Shown here: positions 11,331 through 21,690 of the stretch, piece after piece | How the letters are laid out: each line of letters begins with the position of its first letter | Position numbering within the stretch: the first letter of the stretch is position 1 | Program-made: the position numbers and the translations under genes | Notes under the pieces: model-generated | Seen by the model: only the letters and a program-made list of their open reading frames with translations | Databases searched by the model: none | Told to the model about the DNA's origin: nothing | Assembly: GCF_014839805.1 (NCBI RefSeq) | Contig: NC_051134.1 | Span: 14,353,170 to 14,417,169 of the forward strand | Source: Manduca sexta | Lineage: Eukaryota; Arthropoda; Insecta; Lepidoptera; Sphingidae | DNA: 64,000 nucleotides | Reading direction: 5' to 3'

Positions 11331-11500
11331 CCCATGAAAGAGACGAAGGGCTTTATGGGACTTGATATGAATTCTAATACAGCTTTATGATAGCAACTAT
11401 TGTGTAAATCTTTTTTTTGGAAACTTAAACTTCTGTAATGGTTTTATTAATATAAATGACAAACAATTTAGCATCAATTTATGTGGCGAGTAGTAGTAAG
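11331..11500. other. AT-rich linker
   Basis: Nothing recognised between two GC-richer blocks. Confidence 0.5.
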
Positions 11501-11995
11501 CAAAAAATCGAAATACGCAAATTTGATCCAAAACCTCGGGCTCGACGCTCACACTCTCGCGGTGATACGCCTGACACCCTAATCAAATAAGTACCTTTAC
11601 CGGGACAGGTTTTAGTGACATTACAAAACGGAATGTAACGACTTGGTGTAAGGTTCAAATTCTCTTGAGCGGGCGAAGTCTGACTAGCTTCCGCATAAAA
11701 CGTATTTGTAGGAAGGACGACCCAGAAAATGGGTATAATATACTCACACTACCGCCGCTTCCTCGCCTTATTCTCCCGGCGCGTCCCCCAGGAGTCTGCA
11801 GAAATTTATATAACAAGCTATCTCGTCCGGGCTCGGTTATTGTCGAGGAAACACTGCCTCAGACATTATTTTTAATTAAACACAAGTACTGTCCGCTAAC
11901 GCCCCTCGAACCTACAGCGATTTCCCTCCCTGTCAATTGCGACCAATTTTTTCTGTTTCAATTTTATGAAACAACGCAACAATGGGAAGCATAAA
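11501..11995 (+). other. GC-richer block, open frame of 109 codons
   Basis: The frame 11665-11994 starts at TTG and is unrecognised; it is rich in Pro, Leu and Arg (LPPLPRLILPARPPG), typical of GC-rich non-coding DNA read in frame. The block has ctcccggcgcgtcccccagg (11772-11791) and C-rich words around 11900-11930. Candidate conserved non-coding DNA, together with 8776-9310 and 11000-11330. Confidence 0.2.
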
Positions 11996-12500
11996 TATAA
12001 TTTTACGCGCATTTAAAATGTTTCCCTTGAAAATTTTATTCGAATTTTACCGCAGTGCCTTTTAAAATGCTTTTTCCTAAAACGTTTTACTTAATCGATA
12101 CCTTAATAGCACTTTACATCGTTATCGTTTAAACATCAATACACCGATATCAATATTCCAATACCATCGCTTGATATTTATATAAAAAGCCATTATTTCA
12201 GTCAATTTCTCATTCAATCACGTAAACGCATGTGAGAGCGTCCCCACCCACCATCGTCCGTTATTCATGTCCCGCCACCTAACCTCCACTACCACGGGCT
12301 CAATGTTTATTTACTAACTCCACTCAAAAATACACCCTCAAACTTTAAAGCTTAGTCTTAAACTATTTTACAATTCTTAAAAAAATTGTATGAACTTGTA
12401 AAGATAAAAATACTTTGGTGTATCTGATTGTCTTCTAAATAGAGAATGGTTAGATTAATAGTGGAGGCAATTTCGTCGACAGTATCAATAAATCAGGTCT
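11996..12500. other. AT-rich, nothing recognised
   Basis: A C-rich patch at 12240-12290 is the only compositional feature. No gene or repeat seen. Confidence 0.55.
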
Positions 12501-12509
12501 AACCAACCG

Positions 12510-12576
12510 CGCTATAACCAAGTTGCGTAGTGGACTTGGTTCCTCTACACAACTATGAAACATCTTGGTTATAGCG
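12510..12576. other. Hairpin-forming inverted repeat
   Basis: cgctataaccaag (12510-12522) and cttggttatagcg (12564-12576) are perfect 13-bp inverted repeats. Inside them gttgcgtag (12522-12530) can pair with ctacacaac (12545-12553) with one mismatch, leaving a bulge. It lies downstream (minus strand) of the RTE coding remnant at 12845-12955, so it may be part of that element's 3' region rather than a host RNA. Confidence 0.45.
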
Positions 12577-12844
12577 TGGCATGTAGCTGGCGATATGAGC
12601 ATGAGCGAGCATGAGCGCTTGTTATGGAGCAAACGTCCCTTTCCATAACTCCTCTGATATTAGTGGCTTTCTTGGACCAATAGTAGTATGCACCTGGAAC
12701 AAAGAGCAAAAAGTTATAGGGCGGCATTTAGGAGTCATATCCAATATACAAGAAGTGATGAAGAAAGATGTTCCAGGCTCTAATAGAATAATGAAGTGTT
12801 AAAAGAACTGCTTAAGCTCCAGATCTACCAAAATTTGACATCAT
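12577..12844. other. Unassigned, possibly 3' part of the adjacent RTE copy
   Basis: Contains the duplicated word gagcatgagc (12596-12615) and a 63-codon plus-strand frame that I do not recognise. Its place next to the RTE remnant suggests retroposon sequence on the minus strand; this is not shown by similarity. Confidence 0.3.
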
Positions 12845-12955
12845 CTGTCTATATTTTCCTCCACTGCTGAACATAGGTCTACTCCGATACGCACCATTTC
12901 GTCCGGTATTCGGCCTATCGTATCTAGTTCCTGCCAGCAACCTTTCGCAAATTGT
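12845..12955 (-). pseudogene. RTE retrotransposon reverse-transcriptase C-terminus, decayed
   Basis: Read on the minus strand, one frame gives DNLRKVAG, then AEYRTKW and TYVQQWRKI, the order of the conserved C-terminal segment of lepidopteran RTE endonuclease/reverse-transcriptase proteins (…DDL..VAG..W…A.DR..W…EAYVQQW…). Three in-frame stops interrupt it, so it is dead. The same segment is kept better and on the opposite strand at 31355-31543. The upstream catalytic domains are absent: the copy is 5'-truncated, as usual for these elements. Confidence 0.7.
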
Positions 12956-13459
12956 CAATTTACTAAGTCTGTAAGTGTGATATTAGATTATAAAATGTTA
13001 TCAATAAAATAATATAAAATGGTTCATAGGGTATGAATAACCATACCACTAATAATAGTGATCCCTTATCGGTCTACAACGTTTCGTATTTGGTTATTAG
13101 CCAGTTTAATTTAAAAACGACTCGAATAAATAATGTTTAGGTACTGAATTTATTTTTGATAACAATATCTTACTGGCAATAACTTTATCGATTGCTAAGA
13201 TTCGTACACAAAATTGGCTAGAGCGAGTTAAGAACCCCGCTTGAGTTACCGTTGTTTTAAAGTTATGATCGTTAAGTAATGAATACTAATGCAAATGTTT
13301 AAATATTTCGGAGATTCTGTATCAAGTCTTCATTTGTATTAAAATATAATAAAAATCTCAACTACAAATGAAAAGGGACGAAAAAGATTTGTAATAAAAT
13401 TGAGAAAAAGATTAATAGTAGTCTAACTGTTGATATTATTCAAGTATAAATATCTGATG
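12956..13459. other. AT-rich, nothing recognised
   Basis: No frame, repeat or motif cluster seen; the start may hold decayed RTE sequence. Confidence 0.5.
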
Positions 13460-13830
13460 TTTCTACAAATTTTCCACTCACGTCTCCTATTCTCAAAGGG
13501 GTAGATAGTAGTGTAAGGTTAGCACTTAGTCCTCACTTTGGAGTTATTTTCATCCCATGACGTGACAGGAGGCAAGGCTCTTACTTCTTCCCTAAGTCTC
13601 GAATCCCAAACGAATTTTAACTTTGGGTATCAAAAGCACCTTGTAATACATCCGTTCCTCGGGACATCTTATTTGTCTAAAGAGGGGGGAGGAGGTGAGC
13701 TGCGCCTGCATAATTCTTAGGATCTATCCTAAATCACAATTATCTTTTCGAACCCAGGACCGTAGCGCGGTAATCCTTCTCGTACCGCATACGCTTTACA
13801 ACTACGCCACCATGGCAGTCAAATTTCTGA
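13460..13830 (-). repeat. tRNA-derived SINE with long body
   Basis: On the minus strand the head begins near 13830 and reads gccatggtggcgtagttgta (A-box-like TGGCGTAGTTG) and later cctgggttcgaaaagat (B-box-like GGTTCGAAAAG, worn at its end). The body runs leftward through a G-rich block, ttaactttgggtatcaaaag (given here on the plus strand, 13618-13637) and gacgtgacaggaggcaagg (13559-13577) to about 13460. I recall this body from lepidopteran SINEs. Frames 13538-13720 and 13695-13898 are shadows. Confidence 0.6.
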
Positions 13831-14050
13831 TATTAGAATGTGTAGAAGTTTCATATCCTGTTCTTATTTGCGGTCTTATTTCTACTCCTAAAATGTGAAA
13901 TCCAACCTCGAAAGCAACTACACGGTTGCTAGTAAGCCACTTCCCTCATATCAAACACATATTTAATAGCTAAGTTAAATGGATAATATAATCAGTACGG
14001 CGCGCCCATACAGCAGGGGTAACTGCCTACTCACCGCGATACACTTATAA
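13831..14050. other. No feature recognised
   Basis: Short linker between two retroposon pieces. Confidence 0.5.
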
Positions 14051-14215
14051 TGTCAGCCCTGTATTATAAACTGTCCCACTGTTGGGCACGGATCTCCTCT
14101 ACTACTGAGAGGTTGGTTGACTTCACATACCCTCGAAAATTCGTAATAGATAATTACTCAGGTATGCAGGTTTTCTCACGATGTTTTCCTTCACCGTTAA
14201 AGATACACTTAACTG
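14051..14215 (+). repeat. Common lepidopteran dispersed repeat, internally deleted
   Basis: Has in order ctgtcccactgttgggcacg, gatctcctctactactgaga, ggttgacttcacataccctc and caggttttctcacgatgttt followed by tccttcaccgttaaag. This is a very widespread lepidopteran repeat that I recognise. The middle (the 'aggccttagtccaccacgct' part) is missing. Confidence 0.7.
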
Positions 14216-14254
14216 ATGGGATATAGGAAACAAGATTTTTCTTTCACGTTATTG

Positions 14255-14515
14255 ATGTCCGACTTTTTTTTTTATACGGCACGGCAATATGAACTCACTG
14301 CACCTGATAGTAAGTGTAGTGGGTCTAACAGAATATCGACTGACGAGGAATGATTACCCCTAAGCAGTCGACACAATTATGCCGGCCTATTAGAACCAAA
14401 AATTCACGGCTGATCTCAGAACACAACACACTTACCTCAGCCCCTATTGTGGGTTTTAACACCTTGTGCACGGTGGTCGCTATCTAAGCGGATATAAAAT
14501 ATATCCTACCACCAG
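14255..14515 (-). repeat. LINE tail, family C, reversed
   Basis: Reverse complement of the family-C layout: acaattatgccggcctatta, attacccctaagcagtcgac, ggtggtcgctatctaagcgg, ataaaatatatcctaccacc. It extends the family at the 5' side to the tatatttta block that is also seen at 39662-39673. The A-rich tail sits at the left (tttttttttatacggc at 14263-14278 on the plus strand). Confidence 0.7.
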
Positions 14516-15055
14516 GAATATGTGTGTTGCGTTTTATATGTGCTACAGCAGCGCTGGTAAAATCATTTCTATTAGCTGTTTATCTTAAAATCAATCATAA
14601 TTAATAAAATATGTATTAAAAAATATAAATTCAGTAAATATATTAACAAATCTTCAATCGTTTAAACTAATTGGTTTCATCTTATTTTAAGTAGAAAGTG
14701 GCAGATTTTTTTATTGCATCCAATAAGTTTGTTTGCCCTTCATCGACCTGCAGACGTTCTAAGAACGAAATGTCATACAGATTATCGACTGACTGCGACC
14801 CTAAACAGCGTGTGGGGAATGTTAATAATTAAGTTGTTGTTTTTTAAACTTTTATAACATTTTATGCTGTTAAGAGTGTATCTCTCGGCATCAGCTACGT
14901 TTGCCATGACATCGTAATCCTGACTCTCTTAATCTTTCTAATCTACAATAATTGCAACTGGCGTTCGAAATTCAAAACGAGCTCATCATTAACGTCCGTA
15001 CTAAAATCAGCAAATGTAAAATGGCATAAGAAGCTTACTATTGGCATTTTAGTGC
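14516..15055. other. AT-rich, nothing recognised
   Basis: No gene or named repeat over 540 bp; a slightly GC-richer part lies at 14730-14820. Confidence 0.55.
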
Positions 15056-15059
15056 TTGT

Positions 15060-15255
15060 CAGATAGTGTTGTAGCCAGTGTAATTACTTGACAAAATCAG
15101 ACTTAACATCTCACGTCTCAGGATGGCGAGCGCAGTGGAATACCAAACAAAACTTTATTTTTCATGGTGTTGGATGGTGTTTCTACTGCTCATGGGCAGT
15201 CGTATCGCTTACCATCAGGCGAACGGCAAGCTCGTCTCGTCATTCAAAGCAATAA
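15060..15255 (+). repeat. LINE tail, family B, 5'-truncated
   Basis: gtgttgtagccagtgtaatt, tctcacgtctcaggatggcg, agcgcagtggaataccaaac, gtgttggatggtgtttctac, cttaccatcaggcgaacggc and aagctcgtctcgtc occur in that order, followed by an A-rich end. Matches the copies at 17995-18290 and 46076-46361 (minus). A non-LTR tail of CR1/jockey style; the exact clade is not provable here. Confidence 0.75.
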
Positions 15256-16200
15256 AAAATAGTCACGAGTAACGGTATTCGGGGAGTACGTTCGCTTTAC
15301 TATCTGAACTGCCTCTGAATAGTATCACTGCGGGCTGTCTCTTTCACAAATCTTGGTTTTCTTCACACGAACTGGATACTTTCACTACCATCCATACCCC
15401 TTAGATCTCTGCACGTCTTCTGTCCGTCAACCAAGTTGGCGTCATTCATTCGACAAAACATCAGTAACCTTTATGACTTCTCATTTAATTGCGTTCGTGA
15501 TCAATTGATCCTCTACTATCAAGAATTCTCCTTCTGCATCATCATAATAATCAAACGAGAATAATACAATCAAGGTAAGATCTAAACTCTAGATAAATAG
15601 GCATAGAACGTATACCAGCCTAAACACTTGTTTTATTTAAGCGAATATATTGTGGAGGTCGATACACAGATTAACCTAATTTTTGTGCGTCAAAGTATTA
15701 AAAGCTTTCAAATAAATTAAATAACAGTTTCAGGCGTGGTTGTACCGGATACAATGTAACAAGGTAGTTACTGAAGTGGACCTATAGAGTTAGCAAAATG
15801 TTATAAACGACACGACATTTTAGTGAATTTGATTAATAATTTTATTAGTGATTGGCAGTCATTTTGAATATCACACGCAGCTGAATCATCACATTATAAT
15901 TATGACTACATAGAATACGCGGCGCTTGCGCAACTTTGGCGCAAGGTAAAGCTGCACTTTGAATATATAATAATGACATCTATATCTGAATAATGTCATA
16001 TAACCCTTAGAAGGGCAGAACCTTATATTAGGTCAACAGCGGATGAAAATTAGGGAAAATATAATAGAACCAGTGTACCGGTTCTTAGTTTCTTTTGAAT
16101 AACTATTTTGAAATCTTGTGGTCCTAAGCCCCCACGACGGGGCAGACGGTAGACACAAAGTTACGCCATTTTGAAATAAGAACATTATTTTATTACATTA
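15256..16200. other. No feature recognised
   Basis: GC-moderate sequence to 15480 without a recognised frame, then AT-rich DNA. At 15921-15944 cgcttgcgcaactttggcgcaagg is a short imperfect hairpin. No gene can be supported. Confidence 0.5.
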
Positions 16201-16204
16201 GACA

Positions 16205-16390
16205 TACTTACGCATTTTATCCCCGGAGGGGTAAGGGAGCGCATCTGATGCACCCACTTCCGACGTGTCTATTCCGATGTATGGGATATCTATTTAGAAA
16301 AACCCAATACCACTTTTCCCGATCCAGAGTTCGAACCTAAGACGTCAGCTTTGCAGTCCGTAATACAACTACGCCACCGAGACATTACAT
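16205..16390 (-). repeat. SINE family A with tRNA-like head
   Basis: On the minus strand it begins near 16385 with tctcggtggcgtagttgtat (A box TGGCGTAGTTG), then aggttcgaactctgg (B box GGTTCGAACTC), then aaagtggtattgggtttttc, a short body and gcatcagatgcgctccctta, tacccctccggggataaaat. Internally shorter than the 33756-34013 copy: the 'cctgatatggcgataggc' part is lost. Confidence 0.75.
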
Positions 16391-16494
16391 TACACACAGG
16401 TGAAAAATAGGTGCCAAGGATTAAGGCGTGATATGTGTAACATCATTTTCATCATTTAAGAATTTTCGTTACACATAAAATATATAGAAAAATA

Positions 16495-16911
16495 TTAAAA
16501 TTTTGCTAGCCATTTCTTTCTATTCGTTTGTCGTTCAATTAAGCCAGCAAAACTAATGGTTAAATAGACGTTATTGGTTAACAGAAACGATAAGGTATAG
16601 ATAACGCGACTGACTATTAAAACACTAATCGGTATTTTACTAGAGCTTTTTAATTTTTCATCTATATTTGACGATACATTTATCGTCGCAGTACTTAATA
16701 TTTGATATTGAAATAAGAGACTAAATATAAATGCTAAAAAAATTAGCGTAAAATATAAACATATTATTGTGGATTTATAAATACAGTACAATTTTAATGT
16801 CCATAAAATAATGTTGTATTTTTTACTAAAAATTTTAGAAACATCACAGAAGATTTTTTTTTTAGCCCATGTACCTATAATACGAATAAGACATAGTGAT
16901 GCTAGGACTGC
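16495..16911 (-). other. 138-codon open frame, membrane-like, unassigned
   Basis: Stop to stop the frame covers 16911 down to 16495; there is no ATG in its first part. A splice-acceptor-like tattcgtattatag ends at about 16876. The product has two hydrophobic segments (around IICLYFTLIFLAFIFSLLF and SVLIVSRVIYTLSFLLT) separated by a polar loop, and a basic end (RQTNRKKW). T-rich DNA read in frame always yields such membrane-like peptides, and the C-terminus lacks the TYhhhhhQF signature of gustatory receptors, so I do not assign a family. Confidence 0.15.
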
Positions 16912-17990
16912 TTACATGCGTGGATTAGAATAAAGATGGAAAGGCAATGTTTGGACTCCTAGAAATCCCACTCACCAATGCAACAGCAAGCGGTCACTTC
17001 ACGGTTTCCGTAAAACTGGCATAACCCCGGTCGAGCCGTTAATCAACACCTCTATGTATTGTTATTATAACAACAATTACCTTCCTATCAGACCGTCATC
17101 AGCCATAACATCGAGCGCATTAACTAACTGTCGGGACTAATTAAGAGTTAAGTGCATAACAAAATGTTTGGAGTCCACAATAACAGCGGTATACGAGATA
17201 CCGAAATACGTGATCTGCAATTTTATTTCGCTATATAACGGGCCATACAATACAGGATAAAAATGGATATACGTTTATAAACTACAATATTGCCCCCGGC
17301 TTCGTTCGTATCAGCCTATTTCAGTTAGTACCTATTAGTACCCTCTTACTTCTCTTAATATCTTTATAATATATTTAGTTTAGGCTATAAACAATTAATT
17401 TCTTTTTTGGTCCACTGGCAACCTATATGTGGGCCTTGGACCGACAGTTCCTGGGTCTCTGATCGGTCAATACTTTTTATAGGATTTATAACACAATGCG
17501 CTCAGTATACGTATCCCAAAGAGACTGGAGATAGGCAGACAGATACTAAGTTGTTTATATAAATTAAGCTAAGTTATGTCTACAAGTTTAATAAGGTATA
17601 TCACGCCGGCTCCATATCACAATATGATATGGCTCATTAATGAATATAGAATGAATTATTTTTCTGAAAACACCATGCATCTTCAAAATTGTTTCTAGTT
17701 TCTAGTCTAGCCAATCTATATCTTATACATGAGTGCAATTACGGTAATCAAACACATCAAGATAATATGATTAGGTTTACCATTATGGACATTTAACATC
17801 GTAGGCACCATAAAAATACGCAGTAGCAAAGGTCAAATGTCAGTAGCAACAAGGCAGCCACTATGACCCAAATAAACTGCGAGCATCGTACCAATTCAAT
17901 TCAATCCAATTACTGTGCACACATCGACATAATATGGCACGCGTGTACAACGCAATCTCGATAATTCAAAACCTTGGTAAGTCGAAAAAC
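16912..17990. other. Mostly unassigned; possible retroposon scraps
   Basis: aaccccggtcgagccgttaa (17022-17041) resembles part of a lepidopteran repeat, and cccccggcttcgttcg near 17293 resembles the edge of the RTE-like repeat. Both are too short to call. No gene seen. Confidence 0.4.
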
Positions 17991-17994
17991 TATT

Positions 17995-18290
17995 GACACG
18001 ATAACACTGGTGGTAGGTCTCTCTTATGTCAGAGTCCATCTGGGTAGGTACCACCGCAATGTCTATTTCTGCCGCCATGCAACAGTGTGACTGTTGTTTT
18101 CTGGTTTAAAGGATAGTGTAGCCAGGGTAACTACTAGATATAATAAGACTTAACAACTCATGTCTCAGGCGAGCCTAGTGGAATACCAACAATACTTTGT
18201 AATTCAAGGTGTTGGATGGTGTTTCTACTATTTATGGGCGGTCGTAACGCTTAAAATTAGACGAACGGCAAGCTCGTCTCGTGATTTATA
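17995..18290 (+). repeat. LINE tail, family B, longest plus-strand copy
   Basis: Starts with actggtggtaggtctctc, then ctgggtaggtaccaccgcaa, tgtctatttctgccgcca, agtgtagccagggtaactac, actcatgtctcaggcgagcc, tggaataccaacaatacttt, ggtgttggatggtgtttcta and gaacggcaagctcgtctcgt. It is 80-90% alike by eye to 46076-46361. The minus-strand frame 17896-18078 is a shadow. Confidence 0.8.
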
Positions 18291-19500
18291 TAAATAACTG
18301 AAAACAAGCGAGTAAAAAAAAGATTATAATATGTTTTATAACAAGAATTGATTCATAAATAACCTGGTGTTATTATATTTTATTGCATTAGTAGTACCCA
18401 TACCACCTAAAACACAATTCTGGATAAATTCTATATAAACCTTGGATGAATTATTTATGTGATAGTAAATTGATTAAAACGTATTGAAATTTACGAATTT
18501 TTATAAATACAACATCTGAAATGACACCTCACTTTTAATATAAAGCAACGTCAAATAAATACGAATATACCTCGGTATTACGAAATACGAAAACTTTCCC
18601 TTGGAATGCAATTTGTGTTTGTAGGTGTAGCTATACAACTACGCATAAATTGGTTTAACACGGGTGTGCGAAATAATTAATCAGAGATGAAAGGTTTTTA
18701 ATGATTCCAGGGACTGATTCCGTCCAATAAGTACTTGAGTAATTTAAAGATCGTTTTACCGACAATTTATATTGACATAGCTTACTTTCGATCGCATCGT
18801 TCAAACAAGATTTTTATTGGTGGTTTCATTAACAATTATTTGTGTCAACTTTTTTCAGCACGTTTTCAATACGCGGTTTTCCGAGTTACGTAAAAACCAT
18901 TAACAGTATCGTAAACAAATCTAGCACAAAGAAATTATTTTCCATGAGTTTACGAAAAACCGATATCAATAAATATTAGTTAGATAATATAGATAGCTAA
19001 TGAGTCATAGTAAATGTTGTTATCGCACAACCAAATGCAAAATGCCACATTCGTGATTTGCACATTGCTACAAAATAATGCGAGTAAATGTAGATTAATT
19101 ATAAAGTGCGCGGTAATACACCATAATAAACAGTTGTTCATAAAGTTTACGTTACGTAATCAACACAAACAATACAGGAAACACAGGGCTTAATAACTTC
19201 AACAGTTCAATAACGAGTCTAGAGGTGAAATATCCACAAAAAGGTCGGCTAACGGCGACCTACATACTCGCCGGGTAATCCAATTATCACGAGTGCTGAG
19301 CACATAGACGTATGTACATTCGCGTATGCGTATTGTAAAACTGGGGTTTTAAAAATGAAAGAGTGCTTGCATGTTTTTGGATCATTCTTTTTTTTATACT
19401 TCCGTTCATCTCTCGTGTGACGTTGATTTTTCATGACATTCCACGCTCTTTATTTTGTCCATCACAATGTTTATGTTTTACGTTCCATTGTTCAATAAGC
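18291..19500. other. AT-rich, nothing recognised
   Basis: No gene, RNA or repeat can be supported. A 61-codon minus-strand frame at 19249-19434 is at chance length. Confidence 0.6.
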
Positions 19501-19850
19501 ATCGATTTGTAGGAATAGATAGTGACGGCATTCATGACTTGATAGCCTGGAGTTCAGAGGCTGAGCTAACGCCGTATAAGTGACACAGAACTCTCGAGCT
19601 TTAAGGGACCCTGCTATTTACAGTCGGAGGAAAGCGGTTTGTATAGATGCTGCGTCCCTGTAGGGCTTGCCGGAATATTTGAAACTAGGCTCGTCTAGTG
19701 CAAGCTACTCTACTACCTGAAAATACAAATTTAGACCCCCAACCCGATCTTCCCCTTCAGGCCCCAAATAGGCAAGATACTGGATTTAAATCTGCGTTCT
19801 TCTGAAGGATCCGGTACTAATCTAAATATTTTTCTTAAGAAAACGCTGAT
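19501..19850. other. GC-moderate block, unassigned
   Basis: The block 19540-19830 is clearly richer in GC than its flanks and lacks a long open frame. It may be an old repeat that occurs only once here. No motif supports a specific call. Confidence 0.3.
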
Positions 19851-20385
19851 GCTACCCTCTTATGATCTGAAAGCCACAATACTGTTCATGTACATGTCAT
19901 TTTTAGGTCATCAGGTCGAGTCATTGCTTAGACGTCACTAATACGCCTGTATTAGATTAGTTTTGCGTCACTATAAGCGATGGTGCGACCATCAGACGTC
20001 ATTTTCATCTTTAGAAATCAGATATCGAATTGTTATTTCAATAACATGTTCCAATAATATAACGTGGCAAACATTCCAAGCCGTGCAAAGCTGCCTTTCT
20101 AACTAAACTATCAAATTAAAGATGCAACTCGTGAACAAATGTAGTACGATCATTAAGCAACATTTCATTCAAATGACTAACGGCTTTTGACTGAAATAAT
20201 TAAGCTTGGCCAACCTTCGTTCTATTCTTTATGTTAGTAAACAAAAAACCAACCTTGACACATCACATTGCCTATCGGAACATTTACTATTTCACCGGTA
20301 GACTGTAGTTAAGTCGCTAACTCCCAACACTCCGTCCGTAATGCATCTATACACTCCACTCTGTAGACCTACAGATGTAATAGAC
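19851..20385. other. No feature recognised
   Basis: Has three ACGTCA-type words (agacgtcac 19930, gcgtcacta 19965, agacgtcatt 19995) within 75 bp, a possible bZIP-site group, but no other support. Confidence 0.4.
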
Positions 20386-20389
20386 TGGG

Positions 20390-20621
20390 CATGGGCGCCG
20401 AGAGTGGGGTGCAAGAGGGTGCATGTACACCCCCCTGTCCGGAACAAATTACAATAAAAAATATTGAATGACAGCGGGAACTATCGACCACAGAGGTTTT
20501 ATTAAGGATAATATAAAAATACGCGTGCGATTTGCATTTGAAAAAAGAAAAATATGTAGTAACTACTATAGTGTGTAGATGCAGATGCACCTCCCTAAAA
20601 ATAATTTTGGCGGCGCCCATG
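20390..20621. repeat. Short element bounded by inverted GC-rich ends
   Basis: catgggcgcc (20390-20399) and ggcgcccatg (20612-20621) are perfect 10-bp inverted repeats, and both ends continue with related G-rich words (gggtgcatgtaca left, gaggtgcatctgca read inward from the right). The ends of a small non-autonomous DNA element would look like this; no clear target-site duplication is visible. The 93-codon minus-strand frame through it is not recognised. Confidence 0.4.
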
Positions 20622-20649
20622 AGACCGGGGCTGTTTAAATCAATACGCA

Positions 20650-21445
20650 AATGTGATATTGCTTAAGTATGTAAATACTTAATGTGAGAAAATTATGTTA
20701 TTAAAAAAAGTAATTGTTCTTTAATTTCAAATTGCTTCATTTAATACTTTAAGCTAGCTAGCTTTCGTAAGCCTTGGTTAAATAGGGCTAGAAGATGACG
20801 AACGAGAAAATAATGTTATCCGAATTAAAATTTGCTTAATTTACAAAGATCCTTTATATGACAAGTAATATTATTTACTTAAAACATAAATCGTTGACTT
20901 ACTCATTATTGTCTTTAATACGTACTAAAACTGGAGAATGCTAACAAACGTAAAAAAACATTAAAAATCCTTTCTATACATTTGCAGTTCTATGGCGACT
21001 TGCAAGGACGGGGCGACTTCAAATATTCATACCAAGATCGATATGAGTAGCTACAGTATGCGCCTGCTTGGATCCAGAGGTCGGGCGTCACTAATCAAAA
21101 CGTAATTCCGAACTGATATTGTATGCGGGCTAATATTAGATGCCGCACTACAAATGGTAAAGGTTAATTTAATGAATTTGTATCGAAATACGATTGAGAC
21201 CTGTACGCGGTTGCTGATTGGTTGTTTGACTATTAAATTGTTAATACCTACGCATTCACGTAATCCCTCAAGTCGCTTAACATTCATCTTCGACACCTAC
21301 GTCGATTTTATAATTTATAAATAATATCCAGAATCTTCATTATAAAATAACGGTATACATTGGATTTAATAGTCACATTAGTTATTACAAAACATACATA
21401 TTTAACTTTAGAAATAAGTTACAGTACTCAACTGAAATAAAGTTT
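20650..21445. other. AT-rich, nothing recognised
   Basis: Includes the palindromic run agctagctagct (20753-20764). No gene or repeat supported. Confidence 0.55.
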
Positions 21446-21449
21446 ATAG

Positions 21450-21690
21450 ATCACTAGCTTTTGCTCGTGGCAGCGCCGGCGTGAAGGAATTTTCCGGATA
21501 AAAGTCCCGCTATATATTTTTCCAGAAGAGAAAGTAGCCTATAATCTACCTAGGATTTCCTAGCCTAGGATCTTAAACTATTTCCATACTCAATTTCATA
21601 AAAATCCGTTCAGTAGATTTTGAGAAAATCGGTAACATACAGACAGAAAAGGGGACTTCGTTTTATAATATCATGTATAGATGATAGGTA
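21450..21690 (+). repeat. RTE-like retroposon tail, good copy
   Basis: Starts tcactagcttttgctcgtgg, then cagcgccggcgtgaaggaat, tcctagcctaggatct, ctcaatttcataaaaatccg, ttcagtagattttgag, catacagacagaaaa and ends ttttataatatcatgtatag. This is the complete layout of the widespread lepidopteran repeat of which fragments lie at 4778, 6340, 27170, 45510 and 48900. Confidence 0.75.

Noticed and set aside
13740..13830. A second tRNA gene on the minus strand
   Set aside because: Only a tRNA-like head with a worn B box; no acceptor stem, and a SINE body follows.
17285..17305. An RTE-like repeat edge (cccccggcttcgttcg)
   Set aside because: Too short, and the sequence after it does not follow the family.
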